Below the pieces are notes generated by a model. The model saw only the letters and a program-made list of their open reading frames with translations. It was not told the origin of the DNA and made no database searches. Shown here piece by piece: positions 22,774 through 34,148 of a stretch of DNA of 64,000 nt (position 1 is its first letter; each line of letters starts with the position of its first letter). Made by a program: the position numbers and the translations under genes. The DNA is from Microvelia longipes (taxonomy: Eukaryota; Arthropoda; Insecta; Hemiptera; Veliidae). The stretch is from contig JACMZG010001911.1 of assembly GCA_018340805.1 (NCBI GenBank), forward strand, positions 31,575,000-31,638,999, read 5' to 3'.

Positions 22774-23449
22774 TATAAACTCTATCAGGTTAAATAAATT
22801 AATGTTCAGTAGATCGTTAAGTGGTGACTGTCGAGTTATTGGAGCACTCTAAAAGGAATATGAGAAATAAATTTTTAAACATTATATGAAAGTGTCAAAA
22901 ATTAAAATTTATTGAAAATTTGAATAAAACCATTCCAAATATAAAGCTAACGTTACTACTAAAAATCTAGATATCCAATTATTGAAAAATTCGAACACTA
23001 CCTGTTCTGCTCGATTCTTAAGGTCAATTAGTAGATTGTAATGACCTAGGAATTCAGTACTTAATATTGGCTTTGAAACATAAGCTACTACGAATTGCTA
23101 TTTTACTTAATTAGAAATTTTATTTGTGACTTAAATCTAATATTTCCCAAACTACTTTATATTTACATCTACCTATACTATTAGCCATGCGTACGCTACT
23201 TTCCTATAATGGTTTTGACTAACTGTTGGAATAGACAAATCAGTACCTGTATCCACAAGGTACTTCTGGCTTGTCAGTCGATCTTTATCAAATATACGAC
23301 ATGAGCCTACTGTTTATCAGAAGCCGCCGGCAACGATGTGCTTCTTAGTTTTTCTTAGAATTACACGGTTTTGTGAATTGGTGTGCTTTCTTGTCAAAGA
23401 TTCTTTGTACCAATATATACCTGTTGCTAAATCGGTGTGGATTAGTTCC

Positions 23450-23616
23450 GTCGACAATTCAATTGGTCGACAGTAGACGGAAAGATTTGTCGACGCAATA
23501 ACCCAGATCGTACCGTCGACAAATCGTATCGCCGACAAGTAATTTGTCTACGAACAACGGAATGATTTGTCGACGCAACAACCCGGTCTTTAACATTAGA
23601 AAATCATTCCGTCGAC
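23450..23616. repeat. Cluster of GTCGAC palindromes in short inverted and direct repeats
   Basis: GTCGAC occurs at 23450, 23466, 23489, 23515, 23569 and 23611. Twice the block TTTGTCGACGCAAYAACCC is followed at a distance by CCGTCGACAAA, its partial mirror. It is GC-rich against the AT-rich background. A reading frame crosses it on the minus strand with a repeated FVDGTIWVIAST-like phrase, but I do not regard it as a gene. Confidence 0.7.
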
Positions 23617-24417
23617 AAACTTAAATTATTAGTCGTCGTAACACTCTGTCGAGAAACTAACTTGTGGATGGAACCGTACGGACCCCGTAAATCACTTTTA
23701 TTCATTCTTGATCGTGATCGTTGACGATATCAAGAACATCAGTTATCATCCCGACCATAATCTAGCCAACCCATCGAAGCTCTGATCTCGCTCAGAGCTT
23801 TATAATCCAACAAAACCTGTATATATACTTTCCGTATTATTAACATAATATTCTTATTTATTACATAAAGGGATATACATGTACCAAATTTCGACCCAAT
23901 TTGATTATTATTCGATTGTTTACAATTTTTTAAAACGGGTACAAGAACTAATGCTGATAATGATATGAAACTTAACGCATGTGTTGGTCTTATATGTGTC
24001 TACATGCGTGCCAAATATCAAATCGATCGGAAAACTTTTCCGCTTGTATGAATTTTTACTGATTGCCGGTCTAAAGATGCTACCTAGAGATGGCTTTTTG
24101 TGCCAAATTTAATCTATGTATTTCATAATTACGCTGGGAGCCACGATGATAACAGACACACTCACATACAGATAGGCAACTTTGTCAGAACCACTCAGGA
24201 GTTCTTATAAACACCTGAAACGAATAATTCAGGTGACATCCCGGTTTCGGATTTTTTGCAAACACAATACTTTCCGTATATACCTATACAGTATTAATGA
24301 GGGAAAGGAAAAAAATCGATAACACCTGAAAGAGTTACCAGACTGGTGACGTGCTGTCAGCGAAAATATTTGTAATAACTCTGAATGAGGCTTTCGAGAA
24401 ACTTGATTTGAACGAAT

Positions 24418-25068
24418 ATGAATCATTTTGTACTACTTCAAACCAAATTATTCTGAAAATATACCTTACATTATGAAGGAAAGCCATAGTCTGCCTATCA
24501 AGAGTGGAGTCTTGCATATGAATGTGCTCGTTCAAAATATTAGAAAATCGAACAAATTACAATTTGCTTGCAAAAAGTGGCTCCCTGCAGGTCGTGTGCA
24601 AAACATGAAGAGAATATATTTTAAAGTAGATGTCCTATAAAACCAGTGTTTTACATAAAAATCGGATAACTAAAACAAAATTTATGACATTTGTTAAATG
24701 ACCAAAAAATGCATAACAATCCACTATTTTTTAAGAAATTCGCTGACTGCATGAATTAACCATTTGTTTGGTGTTTTTGAAAGAGCCAGAACGTTGGTTA
24801 TAGTCATCCCATTTTGATTATTAAACACTCGTTTTATAGGAAATTATATCACCCTTAAAAATGTCCTCTTCGTGTTTTGCACACAAGCCACAGGGAACCA
24901 CTTATTTCGAGAAAAATGAAATTCGTGCGATTTTATACGATTATGAGCACGCGCAATCATATGAAGATGAAGGGCTCCACTCTGGATACGCAGACTATGT
25001 TTTTGTTTTATAATTTAAGGTATAAAAAATTGAAAAAATTGGCTTGAAATAGTACAAAATGAGTCACA
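24418..25068. mobile_element. Foldback element with TTTTGTACTACTTCAAACC ends
   Basis: The left end TCATTTTGTACTACTTCAAA, then TCTGAAAATATACCTTA and GTCTGCCTATC, is mirrored at the right end by TAGTACAAAATGAGTCACA, ATAATTTAAGGTATA and CGCAGACTATG. Inner arms mirror GTGTGCAAAACATGAAG with CGTGTTTTGCACAC. Relatives occur at 27,648-28,535, 54,277-54,737 and about 59,170-59,500. No transposase. Confidence 0.75.
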
Positions 25069-25185
25069 TTTTTTTCATGTCCGGCTTCTTGACTATACTG
25101 AGATAAGTAAACTTAGCTCCATAATGAGCAACTTGTTTTTCTAATTACTTCGTTCACACGTGGGGTTTGGCAGGGAGTTCAACCC

Positions 25186-25199
25186 CGTGTTTATATATA

Positions 25200-25284
<85 letters not shown>

Positions 25285-25312
25285 ATATATATAATTATAT
25301 ATTATATAATTA
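25186..25312. repeat. Long AT microsatellite
   Basis: About 120 bases of (AT)n, adjoining a fragment of the TTACTTCGTTCACACG MITE arm (25,146-25,186). Confidence 0.9.
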
Positions 25313-26039
25313 TAATGTTTATACGTAATATCAAAATTTAAAGGCATTGTTACTAACCTTTTCATTTAAAATTATATTAATGGAATTTATTTTTTTCTGT
25401 ACATATTTATGTGGCATAATTCTTACACGCGACAAATCTATTGCCAAAATTTTTATTTTAAATGATAACCCATACCAAACAGAATAATAGGGCTGGGGTC
25501 TATAATCATAAACCCATACAATGAACATAGGTCAAAATACGTTTTCGTTCTCAAATTATATTAACAAAGAAAACTATAAATAATGACTGGTGTCCTTTAA
25601 CGTTAAGCAAACGTGCCTTTGTAAATGACTGAAACTCACCTATATGAATTCGAAAATAAAGTTTATTAACCACTCTAAATGCACTCTTTTCACTTAATAC
25701 TTATTTACACCACTCAATACTATAAAAGAATAGTATGGGGGTTTTAAGTTTAACTTATATCATGTTTTATATGTCGCGTCGTAGTGTTGTGTTAATCATC
25801 AGTTTCATAAGAGATATTTAGTGGGGACGACTACGTACTGCTTTTGTAATATGAATAATCAAATTTAAAAGAGCAATAACTCCTACCCTGGCGCTATCAA
25901 ATTTATTTTATTAATTTACTCTAGGGCCTAGTTTTATTTTATTTATTTATTTAAATAATTTTTCATACTTTTGCATACTTATTTATATAAGGACGGGAAG
26001 CATTGAAAAAAATATGTAATGGAAATAAGTGGAATAAAC

Positions 26040-26530
26040 TTGTTTTATCTCCAGACAGTGTATAATGTTAATTTTATTAACTAGTTTTTAGGGAGTAAAA
26101 ACGAAGAAGCACTTTTCACTCCCAAGGGAGAAAAAGTTACTTTTTCTCCCTTGGGAGTGAAAAGTGTTTCCTGTTATTGGGTTATTAGAGCCAATTATAA
26201 CAATTTTTTAAATTTTTTAGGGGAGTGGTATTCTTTAAATTTATACAGGTGACCGATCAATTTTAGCCATTTTCCCGGGAGGGGGGGGGGGGGGGCACCC
26301 CCAAAATTTATAAGGGAGACCCGACCAAAAAAAATTTTTTTATTAGTTCAAAATCCGTTTCAGATCAAAAGAAGTTGTTTGGAGCTATACTTTTTTTTAT
26401 TATAACCACCTCGGCTTTGCCTCGGGAGTTAAATACTTTGGTTCCATCGGCTTACGCCTTAGGAACCAAACTAAGCAGGGAAATAATCGTATTCTTTACT
26501 CCCTTGGTGCATAAATAACTATTATCTTAT
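26040..26530 (+). repeat. Dispersed repeat with CCCAAAATTTATAAGGG and palindromic AGTGAAAAGTG core
   Basis: It contains a hairpin CACTTTTCACTCCCAAGGGA with its mirror CTCCCTTGGGAGTGAAAAGTG, a run of about 17 G, CACCCCCAAAATTTATAAGG, AAAATCCGTTTCAG, GAAGTTGTTTGGAGC, and CTCGGCTTTGCCTCGGGAG. The same order recurs at about 4,270-4,740, inverted at about 32,455-32,900, and partly at 58,085-58,500. The replication mechanism is unknown. Confidence 0.7.
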
Positions 26531-27119
26531 TTATTTATTGTAATAGCAAAAATATTACTCATTTTTTTTTATCAAAAGTCATCTGTATTTTAGCCCATAC
26601 AGATGTCTAAAAGAAACTAAAATTGGTAACTGTAGGTATGAATGTTCACTCTTCTCGTCAACCTGGTTAACAAACAACACGGCTAGACCAAATTACAAAT
26701 GAATCTTGGTACAAAGAGTCCTTTAATTGAAATGACTAATTAAAATTTAGAAAAATTCGTTCATTCATGGTGTCTAAAAATGATGACCACATTCAATTCC
26801 TAAAATATTTCACCTTTGGGAAAATTACTTTTTCTAAAAGTATGGTTATTTTATGGTTAATTCAAGTTGAAAGTATTATGAAAATCAAAAGACCTTAACT
26901 TCTGGCGCGGAGGTTTTTATAACAACATTCCTGCTAGGGACGATAATTTTTTTATCGTTATTTTACTTAATATAAGTTTACAACTACAAAATAATTCTGG
27001 CACTGTGGTCCGCATATCGGGCGAATTTCCTTTGGATGCGTGTTTCCGTGCTTAACAACAATCCTGGTTGGAATGTAATTTTTATAGTTTTTTACATTAT
27101 ATAAGTTTACAGCAACAAA

Positions 27120-27560
27120 ATAAATAATTCCGGCGCGGTGGTCCGCTGTCGGGCGAATTTCATTTAGAATGCATATTTCTGTGCTTAAGGTTCCGGTTCA
27201 TGCTTTAGAACCTAAGGAGTTACTCAATTGTCAAGCACTTCTCATAACTCATTTTGTCTGTATTTTTCAAAGGAAATGCGCAAAAACCTTTAAAGATAAC
27301 TGACTAAGCTTAAAGATAAGTAACTAAGCTTTAAACTAGTGAAAATAATTGTGCGTACTTCTTATTTTAGGGTCATAGTTTTGTATAACGCATTTCCTTT
27401 AAAAAATACATACAAAATGAGTTACGAGCAGTGCTTGACAATTGAGTAACTTCTTAGGTTCTAAAGCATGAACCGGAACCTTAATCAAGAAATGTGTTGT
27501 TAAGCACGGAAACACGCATTCTAAATTAAATTCGCCCGACAGCGGACCACCGGGCTGGAA
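27120..27560. mobile_element. Inverted-repeat element with GGTGGTCCGCTGTCGGGCGA ends
   Basis: The left arm (about 27,130-27,290) carries GGTGGTCCGCTGTCGGGCGA, GGTTCCGGTTCATGCTTTAG, GAGTTACTCAATTGTCAAG and AAAGGAAATGCG. The right arm (about 27,395-27,555) repeats these inverted. A solo end copy lies at about 26,995-27,055, and a diverged relative covers 61,255-61,560. The interior of about 100 bp has no coding sequence. Confidence 0.7.
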
Positions 27561-27647
27561 TTTTTTTATCATTTAAGGTATATTTTCAAAAGAATTTGGT
27601 TTGAAGCAGTACAAAATGATAGTCCAAGAGTCAGGCCTAAAAATTAT

Positions 27648-28535
27648 GACTCATTTTGTATTACTTTAAACCAATTTTTCTGAAAATGTACCTTTAAATA
27701 TAAAGGAAAAATCAGCCGCCTCCGTGGCCGAGGTAGTTAAGGCGTTAGTCTATATACTGACCTTTGACACCCACGGAGGTCTGGGGATCGCATCCCAGGT
27801 TACGCTCTCAGTTTATAGAAGATTATTGATTAGATAAATTATCGCCAGCTTTAGAATACACTTTGAGCGAAACCGTTGCTAATACCACCCGAGGTGGTTC
27901 CCGCAGGGGTTATCCCTGATGTGCCGCAAGGCTCTAAATGGGCATTATTATTATTATAAAGGAAAATCAAAGTCTGCCTCTACAGAGTGGAGCCCTTCAT
28001 ATGATTACGCTCGCTCAAAATATTCGAAAATCGCACAAATAAGTGGTTCCCTGTGGGAACGTGTGCAAAACATGAAAGCGAATTTTTTTAAAGCTGATAA
28101 AATTTTCTATAAATCGAGTGTTTTTTCGTCTCAATTGGATAAATACAACTAAAATTATGACTTTTCTCAAATGGCCAAAAAATCCACAAAAAGCCAATAT
28201 TTTTCGACAGAAATTCGCTGACTTTGCATAAATTAACTATTTTTTTAGTGTTTTTTAAAGATCCATAACTTAGGTTGCAGTCATCCGATTTTGATGATTA
28301 AACACTCGTTTTACAGAAAATTTTACCACCTTTAAAAAACGTTCTCTTCATGTTTTGCACACGACCCACAGGGAACTACTTATTTCAAGAATACTGGAAT
28401 TTATGCAATTTTATAAAATTTTGAGCATGCGCAATCATAACTCTGGATAGGTAGACCATGTTTATTCTTCATAATTTAAGGTATATTTTCAGAAATATTT
28501 AGTTTGAAGTAGTACAAAATGAGTCACATTTTTTC
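27648..28535. mobile_element. Foldback element (relative of 24,418), interrupted by a SINE
   Basis: Ends GACTCATTTTGTATTAC and GTAGTACAAAATGAGTCACA are inverted. After removal of the SINE the order matches the 24.4-kb copy: GTCTGCCTCT, AAAATATTCGAAAATCGC, GTGTGCAAAACATGAAAG, TTCGCTGACTTTGCATAA, AACACTCGTTTTA, GTTTTGCACACG, AAGTAGTACAAAATGAG. Confidence 0.75.
27715..27955 (+). mobile_element. Complete tRNA-derived SINE with about 14-bp target-site duplications
   Basis: The head CCGTGGCCGAGGTAGTTAAG has an A-box, and GGTCTGGGGATCGCATCCC holds a B-box-like segment, both spaced as in a tRNA; leucine- or serine-type tRNA ancestry is likely. A 3' body follows, ending in an ATT repeat tail. It is flanked by ATAAAGGAAAAATCA (27,700-27,714) and ATAAAGGAAAATCA (27,956-27,969). 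It inserted inside a foldback element (27,648-28,535), so it is younger than that copy. A truncated relative is at 19,306. Confidence 0.8.
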
Positions 28536-30196
28536 AGGTCAGGCTCTTGGACTATGAGGATTAGAAGGGAAATTATGGAGTTAAGTATCTAAAACATAAA
28601 AAAAAGTGCTTGTATAATACAATATTATATTTAAAATAAATAAATATACACCCATAAAATTTAAAAAATAAACACATTTCTATTTACAACAAGGCTTCTG
28701 TGCATCAGCTGACAATGTTGTGCTTCAAAATTTCATCATAAAAAAAAAAAATACTTTTTTTCTGGGACACATTACACATTTTGACTTCAAAATTTTACAC
28801 AAAAAAAGGAAATGAATTTTCTACTTCATTTGATGTTAAAGTATATGTCTTTAAATATAATTTTGGATTTATTTGACCATGTTCATGTCTATCAATATTT
28901 AGTATAATTTTATCAAAAAAACTGATCTTAAACAGTACTTGATGTATAACTTAAAATGTATGCACTTATTGTATAATTACAATACTTAAATGGCGTGTAC
29001 TTTATTATATAGATATAAATACTAAGGAACAGATTAAATAATTAGCTCCAAAGCTAAGGTGTAAGGATGGTAACCCTTGAAATGGCCTTAAAACGAAAAA
29101 GTGATCTAAATTTTTAGCAAGGGAAAACAAAATTTTTATTGATATGCATCCTTGATTATGAGTGCTCACATTATTTATCGTTAAATAAGAATGATGATAA
29201 AAAATAAATTTATTAATAAATCAATAAAAGATTTATACATTAAATCTTTAAAGATGAAATAATATCAACTTTCTTCCCATAAGAGCTTTTAAAAAGCATC
29301 AGCCTCCTGTTATTAATTTTATCTTTATTTTATTTATAAAATTTACGGACTAATGTCCTTTTACAAAGTAACAGAATAATTGTATTCTCATATAATGTTA
29401 TTATATTATCTTATCTTACATTATCATTAATGTAATCAACAAACAGAGCTGTGCTCTAGAATAGTTTGATTTACGAATAACAAATTAATGAAATATCAAT
29501 AACTCTTTTTACACAGGGTGGAACATATTAGATGTTTCAACATACTGAAAAACTACAACAAATTATAGTTGTACAAAACTCATAAAATGTATAATGTATG
29601 TCAAACAATAGCTTTATAAAAAATAACCATAACATATGCTATTGGTATCATATCTCTTACAGTTTAATGTAGTTTTCAAAACAATCTAAATGATGATATC
29701 ATCCAATTCAACCTTTCGATAATTGGGTAACAGTTACCATAAAAAAAATAATGGTAAGTTTGAACTAGCAAGAGCCCACATACTAGGGCCAGAGAGCATT
29801 TTCGTAAGTCTAGGACATTGTTTTTAAGAATTCAGTAATGGTGCATCTGAAATGTTCCAGCAGGTATAATTAATGTCCCATTCATTCTTTTTTTCTTTAA
29901 GTCAATAAGGTTCTAATTTAGATGCTAATAATTGTAATACAATCTGTACTGTCTATTTATTATTTAAAAACTGATTTAGTAATAGTTTGTAAACTTGATT
30001 ATGCATGAATGAACATATGGAGAGTATTAATGCACAACAGTACTTTGCAGTACTGTTCAAGGTCAAATTGTTTGGGTACAAAGGTAACTTAATCTCCTCT
30101 ATCCTCACTTTTAGACTTAGTTTAAAATCACTTAAATGTCAAATACATTTAAAATATCACAGTTGCAAATTTAGACAATAACAACAAAAACTGAAG

Positions 30197-32023
30197 TCAG
30201 CTGCCATGCACATAATTAAATTGATCCCCATATTTATCTCTGTGCCTCTTATAATCCAACTTATCTAATGTTTTATTTACTTTTTTCAAAGTTGAACTTT
30301 TGAATATTTTTTTACTTATTTTATCATAAGACGTTTCTTTCTTCTTTTTATTAATATCAGTTAATCCAGGGTTTTGTACTTTTTTGCGTTTCTTGCCAAT
30401 TTTTAAATCAAGTCCAGTAGATGCCTTTAATTCAGCAAGAAGTTTAGGATCTTGCCAGTCGGGGGTGTTAATTTCAGGTTTTGATTTTCTCACTAATTCC
30501 TCATCTTCTTTATTAATGATTTGACCTGTATCGTCTCTAGGAACAACTGTACCATGAAATGGACACTTAACTCGATCATGCCGAGGACAAAGTTTTCCAG
30601 AAGGTAAAGGAGCTTTGCAAGCTCTAGTAACAGGTTCAAATTCACCAGAGAATTCAATAACCCTCAAGGATGCTGATTCAGCAGGAACCTCTATACTATC
30701 TATAGAGGATGAAGCCCAAAATCTATGACCATCTACAGCAGTTGGAAGTATAAGTTCTGTTGGTTTTTTATTCTCTTCCCAATTATATAAATCTGCACCA
30801 AATGGAATTTTCGGAGCAATTTTCAACAACTCTCTTTTCCTTTCAGAAAGCTCCTTGACTTTACTAGGGCAGGCTTCAACTTTACTTGTACTTGGTATGT
30901 CTCTCTTATCTGGGAGTTCTTCAAATAACTCTTTCTCTTTTTCTACTTTGACTTTCTCTCGGATTTGAGTTTCTTCTTCTACTTCTTCTAATTCGCTATC
31001 TGTAGAAACACACTCTTCCTGGACACTATCAATAAACTTTAATTTATTAAATTTGCCAACAGCATTTTCTAACTGATTTTCTAAATCCCTTGATTTATAT
31101 AGAAGTTCATCATTTCCTCCAACTTTTTCTAATAAAATTTTCCAAGCTTTAACTTTTGGCAGGTATTTTTTGTTAATCAAACTAAACATCTCTTTGGCAT
31201 TATCAATGATAGCTGAATTTTCATCGTTAACTTTTATTTCAAAAAACTCTTTTGTATTTAAATTAATCTCTACATTTTGATAAGGTTTAAAAACCCCATG
31301 GAGTCTTAAATTTTCATCTGCACTATTGTCTGAAAAGTTCTTTGCATTATCGTTTTCAGGGAATTCGATGAGTAAATCAAAACACGTTTGTATTGTTGTA
31401 AGAGAGTTTATAATATCACTTTCAATACCATTTATTTCTTTATTTGATTTCTCTAATAAACTTGTATTTATTTTCAAAGATTCAGCAGCTTGCTTTTCTT
31501 TTTTTGCTCTTTCTAGTTTATTATATATTTCTAAATTTTCAAAATCAACACATTTTTCGTTTTTAAAGTCTATATATGTAGTTTTTAGTTTTTGGTAATC
31601 CTTTCCATACTTATGGAACCACAGCTCTAAATTTTTAATTGTTGTTTTTATTACCAATGCAGCAGCTTCTTTGGGAAGAGGTAAATTTTGGTTAAATTTT
31701 TCACCAAATGTAAATTTAAAGTATGTATCAAAACTGTCGATCAACAGAGAACGGAATGATGCAAAATTCTCAAAGAAATGATGACACAGGAGAACAGCGC
31801 CAAGCCGCACTTCAGAATGATTTTCTTTTAACATGACCATTATTCTTGTAAATGCATGTTCAACATAACCACTATTCACCTGGCAAATGTCAAATATTTC
31901 CCTCAGTCTATTTACTTCAATTTTTTGGAAACCAGAGTGAGTCAATTTCTTTATGGTACTGCTTATTGTTTTTAATCTACCATAATCTAAAATAATCTTA
32001 GGTTCATCCATGACTTTTGCCAC
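30197..32023 (-). CDS. UVSSA: UV-stimulated scaffold protein A (UVSSA) homologue, intronless
   Basis: UVSSA acts in transcription-coupled nucleotide excision repair. It associates with stalled RNA polymerase II, stabilises CSB through USP7 and brings in TFIIH. The 608-residue uninterrupted frame begins MAKVMDEPKIILDYGRLKTI. Its first roughly 150 residues form the helical VHS/ENTH-like domain (SEVRLGAVLLCHHFFENFAS). A charged coiled-coil region follows near 170-200, and an acidic stretch (DSELEEVEEE) near 340. The conserved DUF2043 core has RVIEFSGEFEPVTRACKAPL, LCPRHDRVKCPFH and GTVVPRDDTGQ; Cys469, Cys479, Cys487 and His490 are likely zinc ligands. The lysine-rich C terminus suits nuclear targeting. 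Human UVSSA is about 700 residues with many introns, while this copy has none although its neighbours are intron-rich. A second Met at residue 5 is an alternative start. Divergently arranged with the NATD1-like gene. Confidence 0.93.
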   Translation of the reverse strand: MAKVMDEPKIILDYGRLKTISSTIKKLTHSGFQKIEVNRLREIFDICQVNSGYVEHAFTRIMVMLKENHSEVRLGAVLLCHHFFENFASFRSLLIDSFDTYFKFTFGEKFNQNLPLPKEAAALVIKTTIKNLELWFHKYGKDYQKLKTTYIDFKNEKCVDFENLEIYNKLERAKKEKQAAESLKINTSLLEKSNKEINGIESDIINSLTTIQTCFDLLIEFPENDNAKNFSDNSADENLRLHGVFKPYQNVEINLNTKEFFEIKVNDENSAIIDNAKEMFSLINKKYLPKVKAWKILLEKVGGNDELLYKSRDLENQLENAVGKFNKLKFIDSVQEECVSTDSELEEVEEETQIREKVKVEKEKELFEELPDKRDIPSTSKVEACPSKVKELSERKRELLKIAPKIPFGADLYNWEENKKPTELILPTAVDGHRFWASSSIDSIEVPAESASLRVIEFSGEFEPVTRACKAPLPSGKLCPRHDRVKCPFHGTVVPRDDTGQIINKEDEELVRKSKPEINTPDWQDPKLLAELKASTGLDLKIGKKRKKVQNPGLTDINKKKKETSYDKISKKIFKSSTLKKVNKTLDKLDYKRHRDKYGDQFNYVHGS

Positions 32024-34148
32024 TACTTCTTCAGTTCATAAATAATGAATATCCGCAAACTAATACTTTTAAATCAGCTATTACTGATGAGAAGATCAAG
32101 CCCTCTTAAATGCACTGAAACATTAAGATTATAGAATTTATTTTAAAAAAGAGAACTGACCCAATGTTAAAAACACACAAAAAATTAACTAGGGTGTACT
32201 AAAAGAAATAAAAGGAAAAACACATTGACAATAAAATTAAGACAATTTTTGATTATAATGAGAGTTTATTTTTTAAATTGACCTTGGATCATTAAGTTTG
32301 TTATCTTATTATGTTTTTACTTCATAATGTTTACCTATTGATGTTACACAGCCTTATTTTTAACATTTAATAATTCAATTCTATTCCCCAAACAACACTT
32401 GCAATTTTTATTGTAATCACACCAAATTTTAATTAATCCCTTTACGAATAAATTAAAAAATAGTTATTTATGCACCAAGGGAGATAAGAATGCTATTATT
32501 TCCCTGAGCAGTAGTTAGTTCCTAAGGCAAACACCGAGGAAACCAAAGCATTTAGCTCCCGAGGCAAAGCCAAGGGAATTTATGTGTTTAACTCATAATT
32601 TGTGAGTTAAGACTATTAACTCACAAGGTAAAGCTGAGGGAGGTAATTGGGAGGGGAAAAATAGCATTTTATTCCCAATGTGCATACAAAATTGTATCTC
32701 CAGACGTTGACGTCATTTATTGATATATTCTTATTTTCATAATTTTTGATGTATTTTATTATATTTTTAGGGTCTGACCCCCCTATAATAAATTTGGGGG
32801 TGTTGTCTCCCAAAAAAACTACTAAAAATTTGTTTTATTGCTCTAAACAGCTTCTGTGGGGCTGAAATGGATTTAGATTCAATACTTTTTTTTGTCAGGT
32901 TCTCCTTACAAACTAATTCTCTATTCCAAAACAATAACAAAAAGTAAAACTTTTCTATTTTCAGGCACAAGTAAAAAAAACATGAAGGGTTCATCAATAC
33001 AATATTTTGAAAGTTGTCATTCATCTTTCATTCTTATCTGTTGATATCTTAACCTGCTTCTAGCAGCCATTTTCAACAATTGAGTTTCATTTACTATGTA
33101 CCCACAGAATATTCAACAGGTGTTCATATTTTAATACGAATTTAATAAGGTCGATCAAGTCATGTGATATCGTAACTGATCCCACCGAAAAATCCTGTAT
33201 TTTATTGTGAAGAAACTGTGACCTTATAACTCAGGTTGTAAGGAAATTCTAAACAAAAGTATATTAAATTAAAATGTGATTTCTTTGCAAAATAATAAAG
33301 TGACATTACAAAATAATATTTCAAAAGTTTTTTGGTAATTAGCGGTAATATTTAGATGAAATAATAGTTAGTCAAAAAGGTTATAGTTAAGGGTAATACG
33401 GGCCTCTGAAGGTACATTCAATCGATCTAAGATTCATCTTGGACAATCCATCTCCCTAGTTCTTGCATATCCAACTGGATCCCTTTCGCATGGTTCTTAC
33501 AGTGTTTTTTTAACAAGCATACTAAATACGATCCGCAGATTTAGTATGCCGTGTGAGCGTACTGATTGAAACTCGCCAAAGTTTTTGAAGGATGTCTGTT
33601 CACTTGTCTATGTACTCTACTAGAGTGAAATACTAAAACAAAGTTATTGGCACTTCCGAATGTGTAACCAACATTATTAATGCCTAGCTTATAGCGGACT
33701 AAAATTGGTTCGACAAGACCTACCCCAGCCTTAGAATTCAGCAAAAAAAATGATATAGTACCTTAGGCTTTTTAATCAATCAACAATGAATGCAACTTCT
33801 CTAGCAAATGAACCAAACTATTTATAACATTTATTAAGCTGATTATTAAATAACTGATTCAATATTTTTTACTACAAAATATACAATTAATTTCCTTTAA
33901 ATTTAAACAAGTCAATTAATTAACTTTATTTCTCAAGTTTCGAGGTTTGTTTATTTACAATTTTAATTATTATCATGTTTAAAAATCCATCAAAAGTGCT
34001 TTTGCTTAAGCAAAGTAAACACTTGAGCTTTATTTATGAACACAACTGGTTGTTTATGTTATGTTGTCATAGCAGCGGGAATATTTAATTTTACTTATTT
34101 AGCTGTGAATGCACTAGATGCAATTAATTTTGATAGGTGTATTTTAGT
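32024..34148. promoter_or_regulatory. Shared intergenic region between divergent UVSSA and NATD1-like genes
   Basis: The two start codons point away from each other about 2.1 kb apart, so promoters for both must lie here. I cannot place a TATA box or initiator with confidence. About 32,455-32,900 is an inverted copy of the dispersed CTCGGCTTTGCC/CCCAAAATTTAT repeat. About 33,442-33,572 is one arm of an inverted repeat whose partner lies beyond NATD1 exon 1. Confidence 0.4.
32455..32900 (-). repeat. Inverted copy of the dispersed CCCAAAATTTATAAGGG repeat
   Basis: The minus strand carries the same ordered phrases as 26,040-26,530, including GCACCAAGGGAG (plus strand), CTCCCGAGGCAAAGCCAAGG and AATTTGGGGGTGTT, followed by a CTAAACAGCTTC relative of GAAGTTGTTTGGAG. 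Confidence 0.6.

Larger units (their letters stand above)
21868..30196. other. Gene-poor block between the EF-hand gene and UVSSA, mostly repeats
   Basis: I find no host gene in this 8.3-kb interval. The recognisable content is a TA-flanked MITE, a GTCGAC-rich cluster, two CTACTTCAAACC foldback elements, a long AT microsatellite, a G-run-bearing dispersed repeat, a roughly 600-bp inverted-repeat element and a full SINE (each listed separately). 28,560-30,196 is AT-rich and probably includes the UVSSA 3' UTR. Confidence 0.6.

Noticed and set aside
31326..31598. Open frame antisense to UVSSA
   Set aside because: It is a shadow of the strong minus-strand coding sequence.
33541..33744. 67-codon minus-strand frame
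   Set aside because: It overlaps the inverted-repeat arm and shows no recognisable protein motif.
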